Origin: an uncultured Eggerthella sp.
Lineage (GTDB): Bacteria; Actinomycetota; Coriobacteriia; Coriobacteriales; Eggerthellaceae
Direction of reading: 5' to 3'
Length of the DNA: 64,000 nucleotides
Assembly (NCBI GenBank): GCA_900542525.1
Contig: UQNZ01000002.1
Span: 258,824-322,823 of the forward strand
Under the pieces are notes generated by a model, which ran no database searches, had not been told where the DNA came from, and worked only from the letters and a program-made list of their open reading frames with translations. A program made the translations under genes and the position numbers. Shown here one piece after another: positions 17,614 to 25,683 of this stretch; within the stretch, counting starts at the first letter, position 1, and each line of letters starts with the position of its first letter.

Positions 17614-18042
17614 TTAAATAACGTAGTCGTTGCCAGCTAGGTCGGGCACTGCGAGATCAGCGATGTTGGTAGCATCAAGATACTGGTCCACCACGTTTTC
17701 GAGTCCCATCCAAAAACGAGCAGTGCGGCACATCGAAGCGCGTTCGCATGGCTCGCCCTCTGCGCTGCAGGGGGCAGAAGCAACCTCTCCCTCAACCGCG
17801 CGGATCACGTCGCCAGCAGTTATATCGTTTGCTGGTCGCGCGAGCTGATAGCCGCCGTTCTTTCCGCGCACGCTTGCCAGTATGCCCGCTACGACCAGGG
17901 GTTTGATGATGGCTTCAAGGTATTTATCAGATATGCCCTGGCGCTCTGCAACGGAACGGAGCGAAACGCGATCGACGCGAGAATTTTCTGCGATATCGAC
18001 TACCGCGCGAAGCGCATAACGTCCTTTTGTTGAGACCAGCAT
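17614..18042 (-). CDS. Rrf2/IscR-family regulator with a [2Fe-2S] cysteine triad
   Basis: It is a 142-residue winged-helix repressor. The N-terminus STKGRYALRAVVDIA and the recognition region ISDKYLEAIIKPLVVAGILASVRGKNGGYQLAR are classic Rrf2. Cys92, Cys99 and Cys105 form a Cx6Cx5C motif, almost superimposable on the Cx5Cx5C cluster ligands of IscR, so it probably senses Fe-S status, oxygen or redox state. It is divergent from cysK, and each side of the intergenic region has the same palindrome (18056-18080 before this gene, 18151-18175 before cysK). This suggests autoregulation and cysK repression, analogous to CymR control of cysteine synthesis. No isc/suf genes adjoin it. Confidence 0.9.
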   Translation of the reverse strand: MLVSTKGRYALRAVVDIAENSRVDRVSLRSVAERQGISDKYLEAIIKPLVVAGILASVRGKNGGYQLARPANDITAGDVIRAVEGEVASAPCSAEGEPCERASMCRTARFWMGLENVVDQYLDATNIADLAVPDLAGNDYVI

Positions 18043-18055
18043 AACGGGTGCTCCT

Positions 18056-18080
18056 TATTCCTTCTAATTTACTAGGAATA
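18056..18080. promoter_or_regulatory. Candidate Rrf2 operator 1 (upstream of the Rrf2 gene)
   Basis: There is a perfect 7-bp inverted repeat TATTCCT-N11-AGGAATA, 13 bases before the Rrf2 start. The half-site spacing equals that of the site at 18151. Confidence 0.65.
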
Positions 18081-18118
18081 TTGTAATACAGTCTTGTAGG
18101 GAAGTTGTGGGCTTGTGC

Positions 18119-18146
18119 TTGACAGCGAAGAACAGCGGGTTATAAT
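18119..18146 (+). promoter_or_regulatory. cysK promoter, consensus sigma70-type
   Basis: TTGACA (18119-18124) and TATAAT (18141-18146) are both full consensus with a 16-base spacer. Transcription should begin near 18153, inside the operator that follows. This is the strongest promoter match seen in the window. Confidence 0.85.
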
Positions 18147-18150
18147 CCTG

Positions 18151-18175
18151 TTAACCTATAGAAATAATAGGAATT
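18151..18175. promoter_or_regulatory. Candidate Rrf2 operator 2 (over the cysK start site)
   Basis: TTAACCT-N11-AGGAATT has the layout of site 1 (18056) and shares CCT...TAGGAAT with it. It begins four bases after the cysK -10 box, where a bound repressor would block initiation. Confidence 0.65.
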
Positions 18176-18189
18176 ATGGAGGGTAGAGC

Positions 18190-19122
18190 ATGAAGGTATA
18201 CGAGTCAGTCGATCAGCTGGTTGGTCATACGCCTCTTTTAGAGCTTAAACATGTCGAGGAAGTTCATGGTGTTTCGGCGCGAATCTTAGGAAAGCTCGAA
18301 TATTTCAACCCAGCGGGCTCGATCAAGGATCGTATTGCGAAAGCGATGATCGATGATGCTGAAGCGGCAGGCATCTTGAAGCCTGGAGCAACCATCATAG
18401 AGCCGACCTCGGGAAACACGGGAATCGGACTGGCTTCTATTGCAGCAGCTCGTGGTTACCAGCTCATTTTGACCATGCCAGAAACGATGAGCGTCGAGCG
18501 ACGTAATCTCATCAAGGCATATGGGGCCAAGATCGTGTTGACCGATGGTGCGAAGGGCATGACTGGCGCTATCGAAAAAGCGAACGAACTTGCAGCCGAG
18601 ATCGAAGGCAGCTTCATTCCCGGGCAGTTCATCAATCCCGCAAATCCGGCAATCCATAAGGCCACCACGGGCCCTGAGATCTGGCAGGATACGGATGGCA
18701 CCGTGGACATCTTGGTCGCTGGTGTTGGTACGGGAGGCACGCTTACGGGCATCGGCCAGTATTTGAAGGAGCAGAACCCCGAGGTGAAGCTCGTTGCAGT
18801 TGAGCCTTCTGATTCGCCGGTTCTTTCTGAAGGACGTGCTGGTTCGCACAAGATCCAAGGTATTGGTGCCGGGTTCGTGCCTGAGGTGCTAGATACCACG
18901 CTCTACGACGAAGTGATCACGGTCGAAAGCGACGATGCGTTCGCGATCGGGCGCGAGATCGGGCGCGAAGAAGGCGTGTTGGTAGGAATCTCTTCGGGAG
19001 CCGCTGTATGGGCTGCCCTTGAACTGGCAAAACGTCCCGAGAATGAAGGCAAGACCATCGTGGCTATCCTGCCTGATACCGGTGAGCGCTACCTTTCAAC
19101 ACCGATGTTCGCAGATGAATAA
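18190..19122 (+). CDS. cysK: Cysteine synthase (O-acetylserine sulfhydrylase)
   Basis: This PLP enzyme makes cysteine from O-acetylserine and sulfide. The 310-residue protein has the PLP lysine in [11 protein letters not shown] (Lys46), the substrate loop TSGNTG (73-78), the phosphate-binding [12 protein letters not shown] and the C-terminal [10 protein letters not shown]. The ribosome site ggaggg precedes the ATG. Length and motifs fit CysK rather than cystathionine beta-synthase, having no CBS domains. Expression is probably controlled by the divergent Rrf2 regulator through the operator overlapping the start site. A strong terminator (19164-19205) ends the transcript, so it is monocistronic. 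Confidence 0.95.
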   Translation: MKVYESVDQLVGHTPLLELKHVEEVHGVSARILGKLEYFNPAGSIKDRIAKAMIDDAEAAGILKPGATIIEPTSGNTGIGLASIAAARGYQLILTMPETMSVERRNLIKAYGAKIVLTDGAKGMTGAIEKANELAAEIEGSFIPGQFINPANPAIHKATTGPEIWQDTDGTVDILVAGVGTGGTLTGIGQYLKEQNPEVKLVAVEPSDSPVLSEGRAGSHKIQGIGAGFVPEVLDTTLYDEVITVESDDAFAIGREIGREEGVLVGISSGAAVWAALELAKRPENEGKTIVAILPDTGERYLSTPMFADE

Positions 19123-19163
19123 ATCTTGATACTCTGATTCCAAAACTGCATATAAGCATTCTG

Positions 19164-19205
19164 AAGCAAAGAAGAGAGAGCAGGTGTCTTTCTTCTTTGC
19201 TTTTT
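19164..19205 (+). terminator. Rho-independent terminator of cysK
   Basis: AAGCAAAGAAGA pairs perfectly with TCTTCTTTGCTT across a 15-base loop, and a run of T follows (19201-19205). Confidence 0.9.
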
Positions 19206-19296
19206 GCGTTCGTCCTTTTATGTGCAGATTGAGTACAGGTGAAGTATCCGATATGCTTCTATAAGAAGCTAAAACGTAGTATCAAAAGGAATCACC

Positions 19297-19899
19297 ATGA
19301 ACGTCGTCGTCTATTGCGGATCGAATCCGGGAAACAATACGAACTATGCAAAAGCCGCCCTTGAACTGGGCGCTTGGATCGGAGATTCGGGCAATACGCT
19401 CGTGTATGGCGGAAGCTCGGTAGGCCTTATGGGGCTGATATCGCGCGTGGTGCTCGAGCATGGTGGCGAAGTGTATGGTGTTGAGCCGCAGTTCTTCATC
19501 GACGCGTGTGTTGAGCAGCAGGATCTGACCGAGCTTTATGTGGTCGAGAACATGAGCGAACGCAAAGCGAAGATGATCGAACTCGGCGATGTTTTCGTGG
19601 CGCTTCCGGGGGGCGTTGGTACGCTCGAAGAGATCTCGGAGATCATGTCACGCATTCGTTTGCACCTGACCCCTGGTCCTTGTTTCTGCCTTGATATCGA
19701 CGGTTTCTATGAGCCGCTTCACCAGCTCATCGAGAACATGCACGAGCATGATTTCATCGAGCATTGGGATAAGGATGCGTTCCAATTCCCCAAAACCGTC
19801 GAAGAGCTGATCGAAGGACTTTCGAAGTGGCACCCTGATGGGGTGTTCGATGGGCGCCCGATCGTGCCAGAAAAGCAAGAACTCTTGATGTTCGGGTAG
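19297..19899 (+). CDS. LOG-family protein (TIGR00730-type nucleoside phosphoribohydrolase)
   Basis: It is a 200-residue Rossmann-fold protein. The YCGSNPG start, VYGGSSVGLMG and the signature LPGGVGTLEEI define the lysine-decarboxylase-like LOG family. Characterised members release the base from nucleoside 5'-monophosphates, including cytokinin ribosides, and none is a real lysine decarboxylase. The Arg and Glu of the catalytic set appear in MSERKAKM and PGGVGTLEE. The physiological role here is unknown. The ribosome site aaaggaa precedes ATG. It converges on the TPR gene, with a REP-like repeat between the two 3' ends. Confidence 0.88.
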   Translation: MNVVVYCGSNPGNNTNYAKAALELGAWIGDSGNTLVYGGSSVGLMGLISRVVLEHGGEVYGVEPQFFIDACVEQQDLTELYVVENMSERKAKMIELGDVFVALPGGVGTLEEISEIMSRIRLHLTPGPCFCLDIDGFYEPLHQLIENMHEHDFIEHWDKDAFQFPKTVEELIEGLSKWHPDGVFDGRPIVPEKQELLMFG

Positions 19900-19917
19900 C
19901 TTTTTGCAGTGTGTGTA

Positions 19918-19953
19918 GGTGTGAACACTTGCCCCGTCCCCTGTTCACACACC
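19918..19953. repeat. REP-like palindromic repeat, copy B
   Basis: GGTGTGAACA ... TGTTCACACACC encloses cttgccccgtcccc. It sits between two convergent gene ends (19899 and 19962). Confidence 0.75.
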
Positions 19954-19961
19954 TCTCCTGA

Positions 19962-22589
19962 TCAGAACAGACTTGTTTCGAGTGAACGCAGCACGCCCAC
20001 CAAGGCATCATCGTTGCGATAGCGGAATACGAAGGATAGAAGAACGCGTGCGATGTCGAACAATCCTTCGTCGAGCGCGGTGATTGCAGCTTCTTCTAGA
20101 ACAGCGCGCATGCTTTCAGTCGGCACAAGAGGAACTCCTGCTTCATCAAGGAGTCTATCGATATCTTCGCTGAGGGGAAGTGGGAGCCCCGTGTCTTTCT
20201 GAAGCTCTTCGATCTCCGACACACAGGCCGCACTCACAACATTGGAAGTTTGGAGCGCTTTGATGTAACTTGCGAGCGCTGTTTCGGGATCGCCTGATTT
20301 CCAGAGGGCATAGGCAAGATGGTAGTAGAGGGCGGCGATATCATCAGGCGAGGTCATAAGCGTAAGAGCGCTCTCAAGTGTGGCGCGCTCGCTCGCGAAA
20401 TCATCATTGAACACGAAGATTCGCCCAAGAGCACGATATCCTGCGCTCATGGTGGGAGCTATTGTGATCGCTTTCTTGGCGTAGCGCATCGCTTCATCGA
20501 TGTGGTCGCGCGAACAGAGCAAATAGGCTAGCTCGAAGAGGCAGAACGCATAGCTATCGGGTGCGAGCTGTGTTTCTTTTCCTCTGTCTTGCAAGATCGT
20601 GCAATCTTGCAGCGCGGGGAGCGTTCCTGCTTTCACCTGGTTATAGACGAGCCGCGCAGCGTACGAATCGAACACGCGATAGACGGTCGTTTCGTTGTCT
20701 GCAAAATGCCCCGTTTCTTCGAGTTTTGCAACGGCGCTGGTCAGAATTTGGAGTGCCTCTTCAGGTTGGTCAGCTGAGGTCAATGCTTCAGCGGCGCGAT
20801 AGGCGCTCATGCATTCGTCTTCGCCCAGGAAGCAATTGACCGTGGTGTTCTGCTCGTGAGGGTCGATGGTTCCTTCAGCGAGCGCTCGCAGAAGGCGGGT
20901 GAACGCTTCGGCGGTACGGGAGTTCGAATCGTGCGCGAGCGTCTCTGCTTCGATCTGGCGAACGCTGGCGACGGCGCTTGAAGTGTCTGCTGCAGCAGCT
21001 ATCGCATCGGCAAGGCACTCTGCTGTCGAGCGCAATTCAGCGTTGAAGAAGATTTCCAGGTCGCGGTACGTTTTTGCACCAAAGGCCGCAGCAACTTCTG
21101 GTGAGAGTTCTGCATGGGGATCAGGTTGAGGTGTAGCTGAAAGCGATGCAGTTTCGGTGAAGTTCGCACTTGTTGTCTGGTCGGGAAGGCTTTCATAGAG
21201 GGTTGAGGGATCGCCCTTGCGTTCTTCAAGGAACCCGTTTGAGCGCTCGTAGAGATCGCGATCGAACGAAGCGGAGAAGAGGTCAACATCTTCTGAACCA
21301 TCGCGACTGATGGTTCGTGCGACCAGGTCAACACGTTCGATGCGCGCAGAAGAGCGCATCGCGATATCAACGAGAAGAAGTCCCACCTGCCGCGCATAGC
21401 GTTCTGCAAGTGCGGCTGCTTCGCCTTCAGATTTATCGAACAGCGAAGCTATCATCGAAGCATCGGGAACACGCATCTCGAACTTGACCTGCCCAGCTGG
21501 CAGATCGAGCCGGAAGCGTGCCTCTACCCGAAGGGGGAGCGCCATATTCTCTATTCCTGCAGCGATATGTGAGCGCGCCTGCCACTGCCCGGCTGGCTTG
21601 CCAGCAGCTAATTCGCTTGCAAGTTCGAGCTCGATCGATTGCCCCGCGGCTGTTTCAAGAAGATAAGCCTCACAGCCAGCAAGGCTCGCGAGTTCGCCTT
21701 TGGATTGCAAGACCTGGAGAAGCGATTCGGTAAGCGAGAACAAATTGAGCGCAGCTTCGATCTCCCAAATCGTGGTTTCTGGCAGGGCGGACGATTCATT
21801 CATGTCGCGCACGAAGAAGGTATTGGCATATTGCGCAGTGCGGATCAGGCGGAGCTCGGCATCTTCGTCTTCAGCTGCAAGATCGAGTATGCCGGCCGCA
21901 ATAAGTCGGTCGCTCAACTTCGAGACCACCGGATGACCCGTAACAAGATGGTCCGTTTCAACCTTGTTCGCTCGTTCGATCACGATCTTCAAAGCGGGAA
22001 GCAGTTCGTCTTGCGCGAGCACCCGATACACCTCATCGATGCCAAAGGGAAGTGTTGCTTTGCCGAGTGTTGGTCGGTACACGAAAGCCAGATAAGCGCG
22101 GCTCATCAGGTCATAATAATGAAGGCGCTTCCCGTGGCCTTTGAAGTCGTACCAGGTTTCGCCGATCGTGTATTTGGCATTTTGCCCGCTGCCACTTTTC
22201 GTGAAGGGAGCGCAAGCAATGGGGCTGCCATCTTTTCCGCGCACGAAGATCGTGCCGTTGCTCGAAGAGCCTTCAGCAAGCGCGATGAAAAGATCTTGCG
22301 GCTGAGCGGGAGGGCGTTCGAAGCCAGTTTCAGTGGTGAAAGCGCGACCGTACATATCGACGTAGGCAAGCACGCGGATCTTCTGATCGTCAAGGAACTC
22401 GACCACATAGAAGCCGCCCTCGTTCGATGGCGTAGGGATCGCTCCCTTAAACCAACCAAAGCGAGCATCTGCAGGAGGAATTCCTGGTTCTACCTGGTCA
22501 ATCGCATCATCCATGATCGCTTTTCGGCATGACCAGAGCCTCTCGGCCTTGCCCACGCGATAGATGCCATCTCCTAGATATTCAGCCAC
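19962..22589 (-). CDS. Large TPR-containing protein of unknown function
   Basis: I do not recognise the full-length family. A GTG start at 22589 has aaggggg six bases upstream. The 875-residue protein has no signal peptide or membrane span. Residues 1 to about 170 are rich in beta strands (YRVGKAERLW, GGFYVVEFLDD, VLAYVDMYGRAF, GETWYDFKG). About 180-500 is mixed with an acidic, Ala-rich central part. The last 280 residues hold TPR-like helical pairs (AYRAAEALTSADQPEEALQ, SYAFCLFELAYLLCSR, GYRALGRIFVFNDDF, LYYHLAYALWKSGDPETALA). It may be a cytoplasmic scaffold. It is flanked by REP-like repeats at both ends and is transcribed away from the EamA cluster's 3' end. Confidence 0.75.
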   Translation of the reverse strand: MAEYLGDGIYRVGKAERLWSCRKAIMDDAIDQVEPGIPPADARFGWFKGAIPTPSNEGGFYVVEFLDDQKIRVLAYVDMYGRAFTTETGFERPPAQPQDLFIALAEGSSSNGTIFVRGKDGSPIACAPFTKSGSGQNAKYTIGETWYDFKGHGKRLHYYDLMSRAYLAFVYRPTLGKATLPFGIDEVYRVLAQDELLPALKIVIERANKVETDHLVTGHPVVSKLSDRLIAAGILDLAAEDEDAELRLIRTAQYANTFFVRDMNESSALPETTIWEIEAALNLFSLTESLLQVLQSKGELASLAGCEAYLLETAAGQSIELELASELAAGKPAGQWQARSHIAAGIENMALPLRVEARFRLDLPAGQVKFEMRVPDASMIASLFDKSEGEAAALAERYARQVGLLLVDIAMRSSARIERVDLVARTISRDGSEDVDLFSASFDRDLYERSNGFLEERKGDPSTLYESLPDQTTSANFTETASLSATPQPDPHAELSPEVAAAFGAKTYRDLEIFFNAELRSTAECLADAIAAAADTSSAVASVRQIEAETLAHDSNSRTAEAFTRLLRALAEGTIDPHEQNTTVNCFLGEDECMSAYRAAEALTSADQPEEALQILTSAVAKLEETGHFADNETTVYRVFDSYAARLVYNQVKAGTLPALQDCTILQDRGKETQLAPDSYAFCLFELAYLLCSRDHIDEAMRYAKKAITIAPTMSAGYRALGRIFVFNDDFASERATLESALTLMTSPDDIAALYYHLAYALWKSGDPETALASYIKALQTSNVVSAACVSEIEELQKDTGLPLPLSEDIDRLLDEAGVPLVPTESMRAVLEEAAITALDEGLFDIARVLLSFVFRYRNDDALVGVLRSLETSLF

Positions 22590-22633
22590 AGCGAACCCCC
22601 TTCATGTGTTTGTTTTAGTCTATCATGCAGGGC

Positions 22634-22660
22634 GTGAACAGGGGACGGGGCAAGTGTTCA
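22634..22660 (+). repeat. REP-like repeat, copy C (left member of an inverted doublet)
   Basis: It reads gtgaacaggggacggggcaa then gtgttca. Its inverted copy D begins 43 bases later. It lies about 45 bases upstream of the TPR gene start. Confidence 0.8.
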
Positions 22661-22703
22661 ATCTATTGTGTTTCAGATATGGCTTGCGCCCATAGCGCGG
22701 ATT

Positions 22704-22729
22704 GGACACTTGCCCCGTCCCCTGTTCAC
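22704..22729 (-). repeat. REP-like repeat, copy D (right member; supplies the EamA stop)
   Basis: This is the reverse complement of copy C over 26 positions with one or two differences. The EamA stop codon TGA (22726-22728, minus strand) is the tga of this repeat. Confidence 0.8.
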
Positions 22730-23619
22730 GAAGGAGTGCCCGCATTTCGTTTTATGAGGGACGGAAGCTGTTTGACGACAATGCCTGCCAAAACGAGGAA
22801 AGCACCGAAGAGCACGAGCGGGGAAGGTGCATCGCCCACGATAGCCCAGGCCGCGAAAATACCCACCGGCAGCTCGCTCGAGGCCATGATCGAAACCATG
22901 CCCGTGGTGAGCTTGGGGCTTGCGAAGTTGATGAGCGTAGTGGGAATGAGGATGCCAAGTACTGCGAAACCGATGGCGAACGGCCAGGTTATGGGATCGA
23001 AGAAGGCTTGCGTGTAAGCTGCTGGGCTTGCGATCGAAGTGAAGAGCAAGCCGCCAGCGGTTAGCATGGTCGTGCGCAGTACAATAGGCTGGCCTGTTCC
23101 CAAGGTTCCTGAATAGTAGAGGAAAAGCGCGTAGAAGAGCGCGGATCCAAGACCATAGGCAATACCAAGGGGGTTGAGCGCTGCAACGCTTCCATCAAGC
23201 AAGCCAGTTGCGAAGAGCGTTCCAACGAGTGTGATAACAATGGCAATGATCGTCGAGGTTGCTGGGAGCTTTTTCTTGTGAAGGCACTCGATCAACACGC
23301 TGATCCAAATGTATTGGAAGAGCAGTGTTAAGGCGGCAGAAGAGGGCAGGAGCGAAACTGCTGAATAGTAGCAAACGCTCGTACCGCCGGTGAAAACACC
23401 GAGCAAGGCAAGCCTAGCAAGGTTTTTAGGAGATGCCCATTTGATGCGTCGAATGGGCATGATTGCAAGGCACACCAAAAAGGCCACCAAATATTGCAAG
23501 GGCACGAACGTGTGAGGATAAATGCCGATCTCAGCTGCGCTCTTGATGGCTGGAACAATGAATCCGTAACAGGATCCCGCTATAAAAACGATAAGAGAAT
23601 TGAACAGAACGCGATTCAA
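22726..23619 (-). CDS. EamA/DMT-family transporter
   Basis: It is a ten-helix drug/metabolite-type exporter of 297 residues in two homologous halves of about five helices. The GSCYGFIVPAIK start and the EamA-like ends GALLLLAGI-type (here GAFLVLAGIVVKQLP) are typical. It begins with TTG at 23619, with aaaggg six bases before. It lies 15 bases after the DUF2130 stop, so the two are co-transcribed. The substrate is not predictable; amino-acid or metabolite efflux is common in the family. The stop codon is contributed by an intergenic repeat (copy D), so the last residues NAGTPS may have changed when the repeat inserted. Confidence 0.87.
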   Translation of the reverse strand: MNRVLFNSLIVFIAGSCYGFIVPAIKSAAEIGIYPHTFVPLQYLVAFLVCLAIMPIRRIKWASPKNLARLALLGVFTGGTSVCYYSAVSLLPSSAALTLLFQYIWISVLIECLHKKKLPATSTIIAIVITLVGTLFATGLLDGSVAALNPLGIAYGLGSALFYALFLYYSGTLGTGQPIVLRTTMLTAGGLLFTSIASPAAYTQAFFDPITWPFAIGFAVLGILIPTTLINFASPKLTTGMVSIMASSELPVGIFAAWAIVGDAPSPLVLFGAFLVLAGIVVKQLPSLIKRNAGTPS

Positions 23620-23634
23620 GACAAGCCCTTTGAA

Positions 23635-25104
23635 CTAATCATTGTCAGCCGAGGTGCTTTTCGCTTCACGCGCTTCGTCGAGCAGCGCTTTCATAGTGGG
23701 GTTCTTGCGTGTGAGCTTCTTGACCGTAAGATCTTCGGCTTTGTCATTTGCCAAACGAAGCTGATTTTCGCTGCCGATCAGGTTGTCCTTGATCTTCTGC
23801 AGGTGATCGATCGATTTATCGATCTCTTCTATGGCTTTTTGGAATTTCTGGCTCGCAATGCGGTAGTTGCGCCCGAACTTGTCTTTGAAATCAGCCAGCT
23901 GATCTTCGAAATTCGTCACATCGATGTTCTGTTGGCGAACGAGCGCAAGCTCTTTACGGTATTGCAGTGAAGAGAGCGCTGCGTTGCGCAGAAGCGTGAT
24001 GATGGGAATGAAGAACTGCGGTCGGATCACGTACATCTTCTCGAAGCGATACGACACATCAGTGATGCCAGCGTTGTAAAGTTCGTTTTCAGGCTCGAGT
24101 AGCGAAACGAGCACCGCATATTCGCAGTTCTTCTTCTTGCGATCGGCATCGAGCTTCTTGAAGTGCGATTCGTTAGTCTTGCGATTTACGGAATCGTCTG
24201 CCTCGTTCTTCATCTCGAACATGATGGAGATGATCTCGTTGCCCTCTTCATCGAAATCGCGGAAGATGAAATCGCCTTTTGTGCCCTCAACTACTTCGTT
24301 GTCCTTCTCGAAATAGGCATGTGGGAAGGCGGTGGGGCGCAGACGGTTGAATTCGATCTCGCAGTGTTGCTCGAGGCTCTCGCCGAGCATCTTCGTAGAG
24401 AGCTGCGCTTTCATGTCTTGAATGCGGAGGATCTCGCGTTCGCGATCGGCGATGAGCTCATCTTTAGCAGCGAGCTTTTCTGCCAGCGTTGCCTTATGCT
24501 CGGCTTCGATGCGTGCGAGTGCTTCTTGCTCACGAACTACCTGGGCACGCAGTTCATCACGCTCGCGTTCAACTGCGATGCGGGCGTCCTTCAGGGTCGA
24601 TTCTTGCTTCTGGAGCGCAAGCTGGGTTTCAGTCGAAGCCTGTTGACGCTGCGTTTCAAGCTGTTGCGCGAGCGAATCGCGCTCCTTTTCGACAGCACGC
24701 AGCTTATCGCTTTCTGCGCTCAAGGCATCAGCAACGGCAAGCTTTCGGGCAGTATCAGCCTCGCTCGCTTGTGCTTGAAGTTGTGCCTTCAGTGCTTCGA
24801 GCTGCTTTTCAAGCTCCGCCTTTTCGTTTTGAGCTGCAAGCTGAAGATCTTTGGCTTCGGCACGGAACTGCTCGGTCTGTGCGGCAAGCTGGCTATCGCG
24901 CTGCGCAATTTGCGCACGCAGCTCTTCTTCGGCTTTCGCAACCGCAAGAGCCATATCCTGTTCGCGATTCTTTTCGGCAAGCGAGATGCGTTCGTTCAGC
25001 TCGCGCCGGAATTCATGGTCGCGTACCTGGTTCAAAAGAGCAGCGTAGCCGCTTTCGTCAACGGTGAAGACTTGGCCACAATGAGGGCATTTGATCTCGT
25101 TCAT
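23635..25104 (-). CDS. DUF2130 coiled-coil protein
   Basis: The N-terminus MNEIKCPHCGQVF is a short zinc-ribbon-like motif. Residues about 20-225 are a long Ala/Glu/Gln/Lys-rich coiled coil. The C-terminal 250 residues match the DUF2130 pattern (GESLEQHCEIEFNRLRP, KGDFIFRDFDEEGNEI, MFEMKNEAD, NCEYAVLVSLLEPE, YVIRPQFFIPII). The conserved E..GDF..(E)MK arrangement has been likened to restriction-endonuclease-like folds, but no function is established. The ribosome site aaagga lies five bases from ATG. It is in an operon with the membrane protein upstream (20-base gap) and the EamA transporter downstream. Confidence 0.88.
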   Translation of the reverse strand: MNEIKCPHCGQVFTVDESGYAALLNQVRDHEFRRELNERISLAEKNREQDMALAVAKAEEELRAQIAQRDSQLAAQTEQFRAEAKDLQLAAQNEKAELEKQLEALKAQLQAQASEADTARKLAVADALSAESDKLRAVEKERDSLAQQLETQRQQASTETQLALQKQESTLKDARIAVERERDELRAQVVREQEALARIEAEHKATLAEKLAAKDELIADREREILRIQDMKAQLSTKMLGESLEQHCEIEFNRLRPTAFPHAYFEKDNEVVEGTKGDFIFRDFDEEGNEIISIMFEMKNEADDSVNRKTNESHFKKLDADRKKKNCEYAVLVSLLEPENELYNAGITDVSYRFEKMYVIRPQFFIPIITLLRNAALSSLQYRKELALVRQQNIDVTNFEDQLADFKDKFGRNYRIASQKFQKAIEEIDKSIDHLQKIKDNLIGSENQLRLANDKAEDLTVKKLTRKNPTMKALLDEAREAKSTSADND

Positions 25105-25123
25105 TCAGTTCCTTTTCGTGTGA

Positions 25124-25558
25124 TCATGCGCGGTGCGACGCTTTTTGAGCTTTCTTGTGGGGCTTGAAGATCGAAAGAGCAAAGAGTGCGATCATGCCCG
25201 CCACGATCCCGCTCAAACAGAGCGGATGGATGGGGACGAGCGCAGTTGAGACGACAAGGGCAATAGTGAGCACCCATTTTGCGGTGACCCAGCCATGAGA
25301 GAAGAAGCCCCATTTCGTGACAAAACCATAGAGAAGTCCGGTTGCCATGAGCGCAGGGATGCAGACCTTCACGACCTCTTGGACAAGGTTGATCGTTGCA
25401 AGGCCGAAGACCGGATCGATCGTTTGCGTCCAGAGCATGATCGAGCATACGAGCACGATGGTGAAGCCGCCAAGCCACAGGCTCGCGAACAACAGATGGA
25501 CAAGGTCGAGGATGTGTTTAGGGGTCTTCTTCAACTTGGGCAAGATTGGTGCATGCAT
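25124..25558 (-). CDS. Small four-helix membrane protein (CopD/DUF2269-like)
   Basis: The 144-residue protein has four membrane helices and a basic, His-containing C-terminus. HILDLVHLLFASLWLGGF resembles the first helix of CopD and DUF2269 proteins, where a histidine near the membrane face can bind heme or metal; His residues recur before helix 1 and in the loop FFSHGW. The resemblance is weak, so function is unknown. The ribosome site aaggag lies six bases from ATG. It is first gene of a likely operon with DUF2130 and EamA. A perfect AGCTGC-ttta-GCAGCT hairpin (25612-25627) lies upstream. Confidence 0.72.
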   Translation of the reverse strand: MHAPILPKLKKTPKHILDLVHLLFASLWLGGFTIVLVCSIMLWTQTIDPVFGLATINLVQEVVKVCIPALMATGLLYGFVTKWGFFSHGWVTAKWVLTIALVVSTALVPIHPLCLSGIVAGMIALFALSIFKPHKKAQKASHRA

Positions 25559-25683
25559 GGCCAGCTCCTTAATTCCTGGTAGGCAAGAAGTGGATTACCG
25601 GTTGATTCATCAGCTGCTTTAGCAGCTCGCGTAGGCTTCGGGCTGCTCGCGAAAACTATGATGAACGCTCTTTCGTTAGCATA

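Noticed and set aside
24163..25167. 334-codon plus-strand open frame antisense to DUF2130
   Set aside because: Leucine/cysteine-rich translation is the complement of the Glu/Ala/Lys coiled coil; no start signal.
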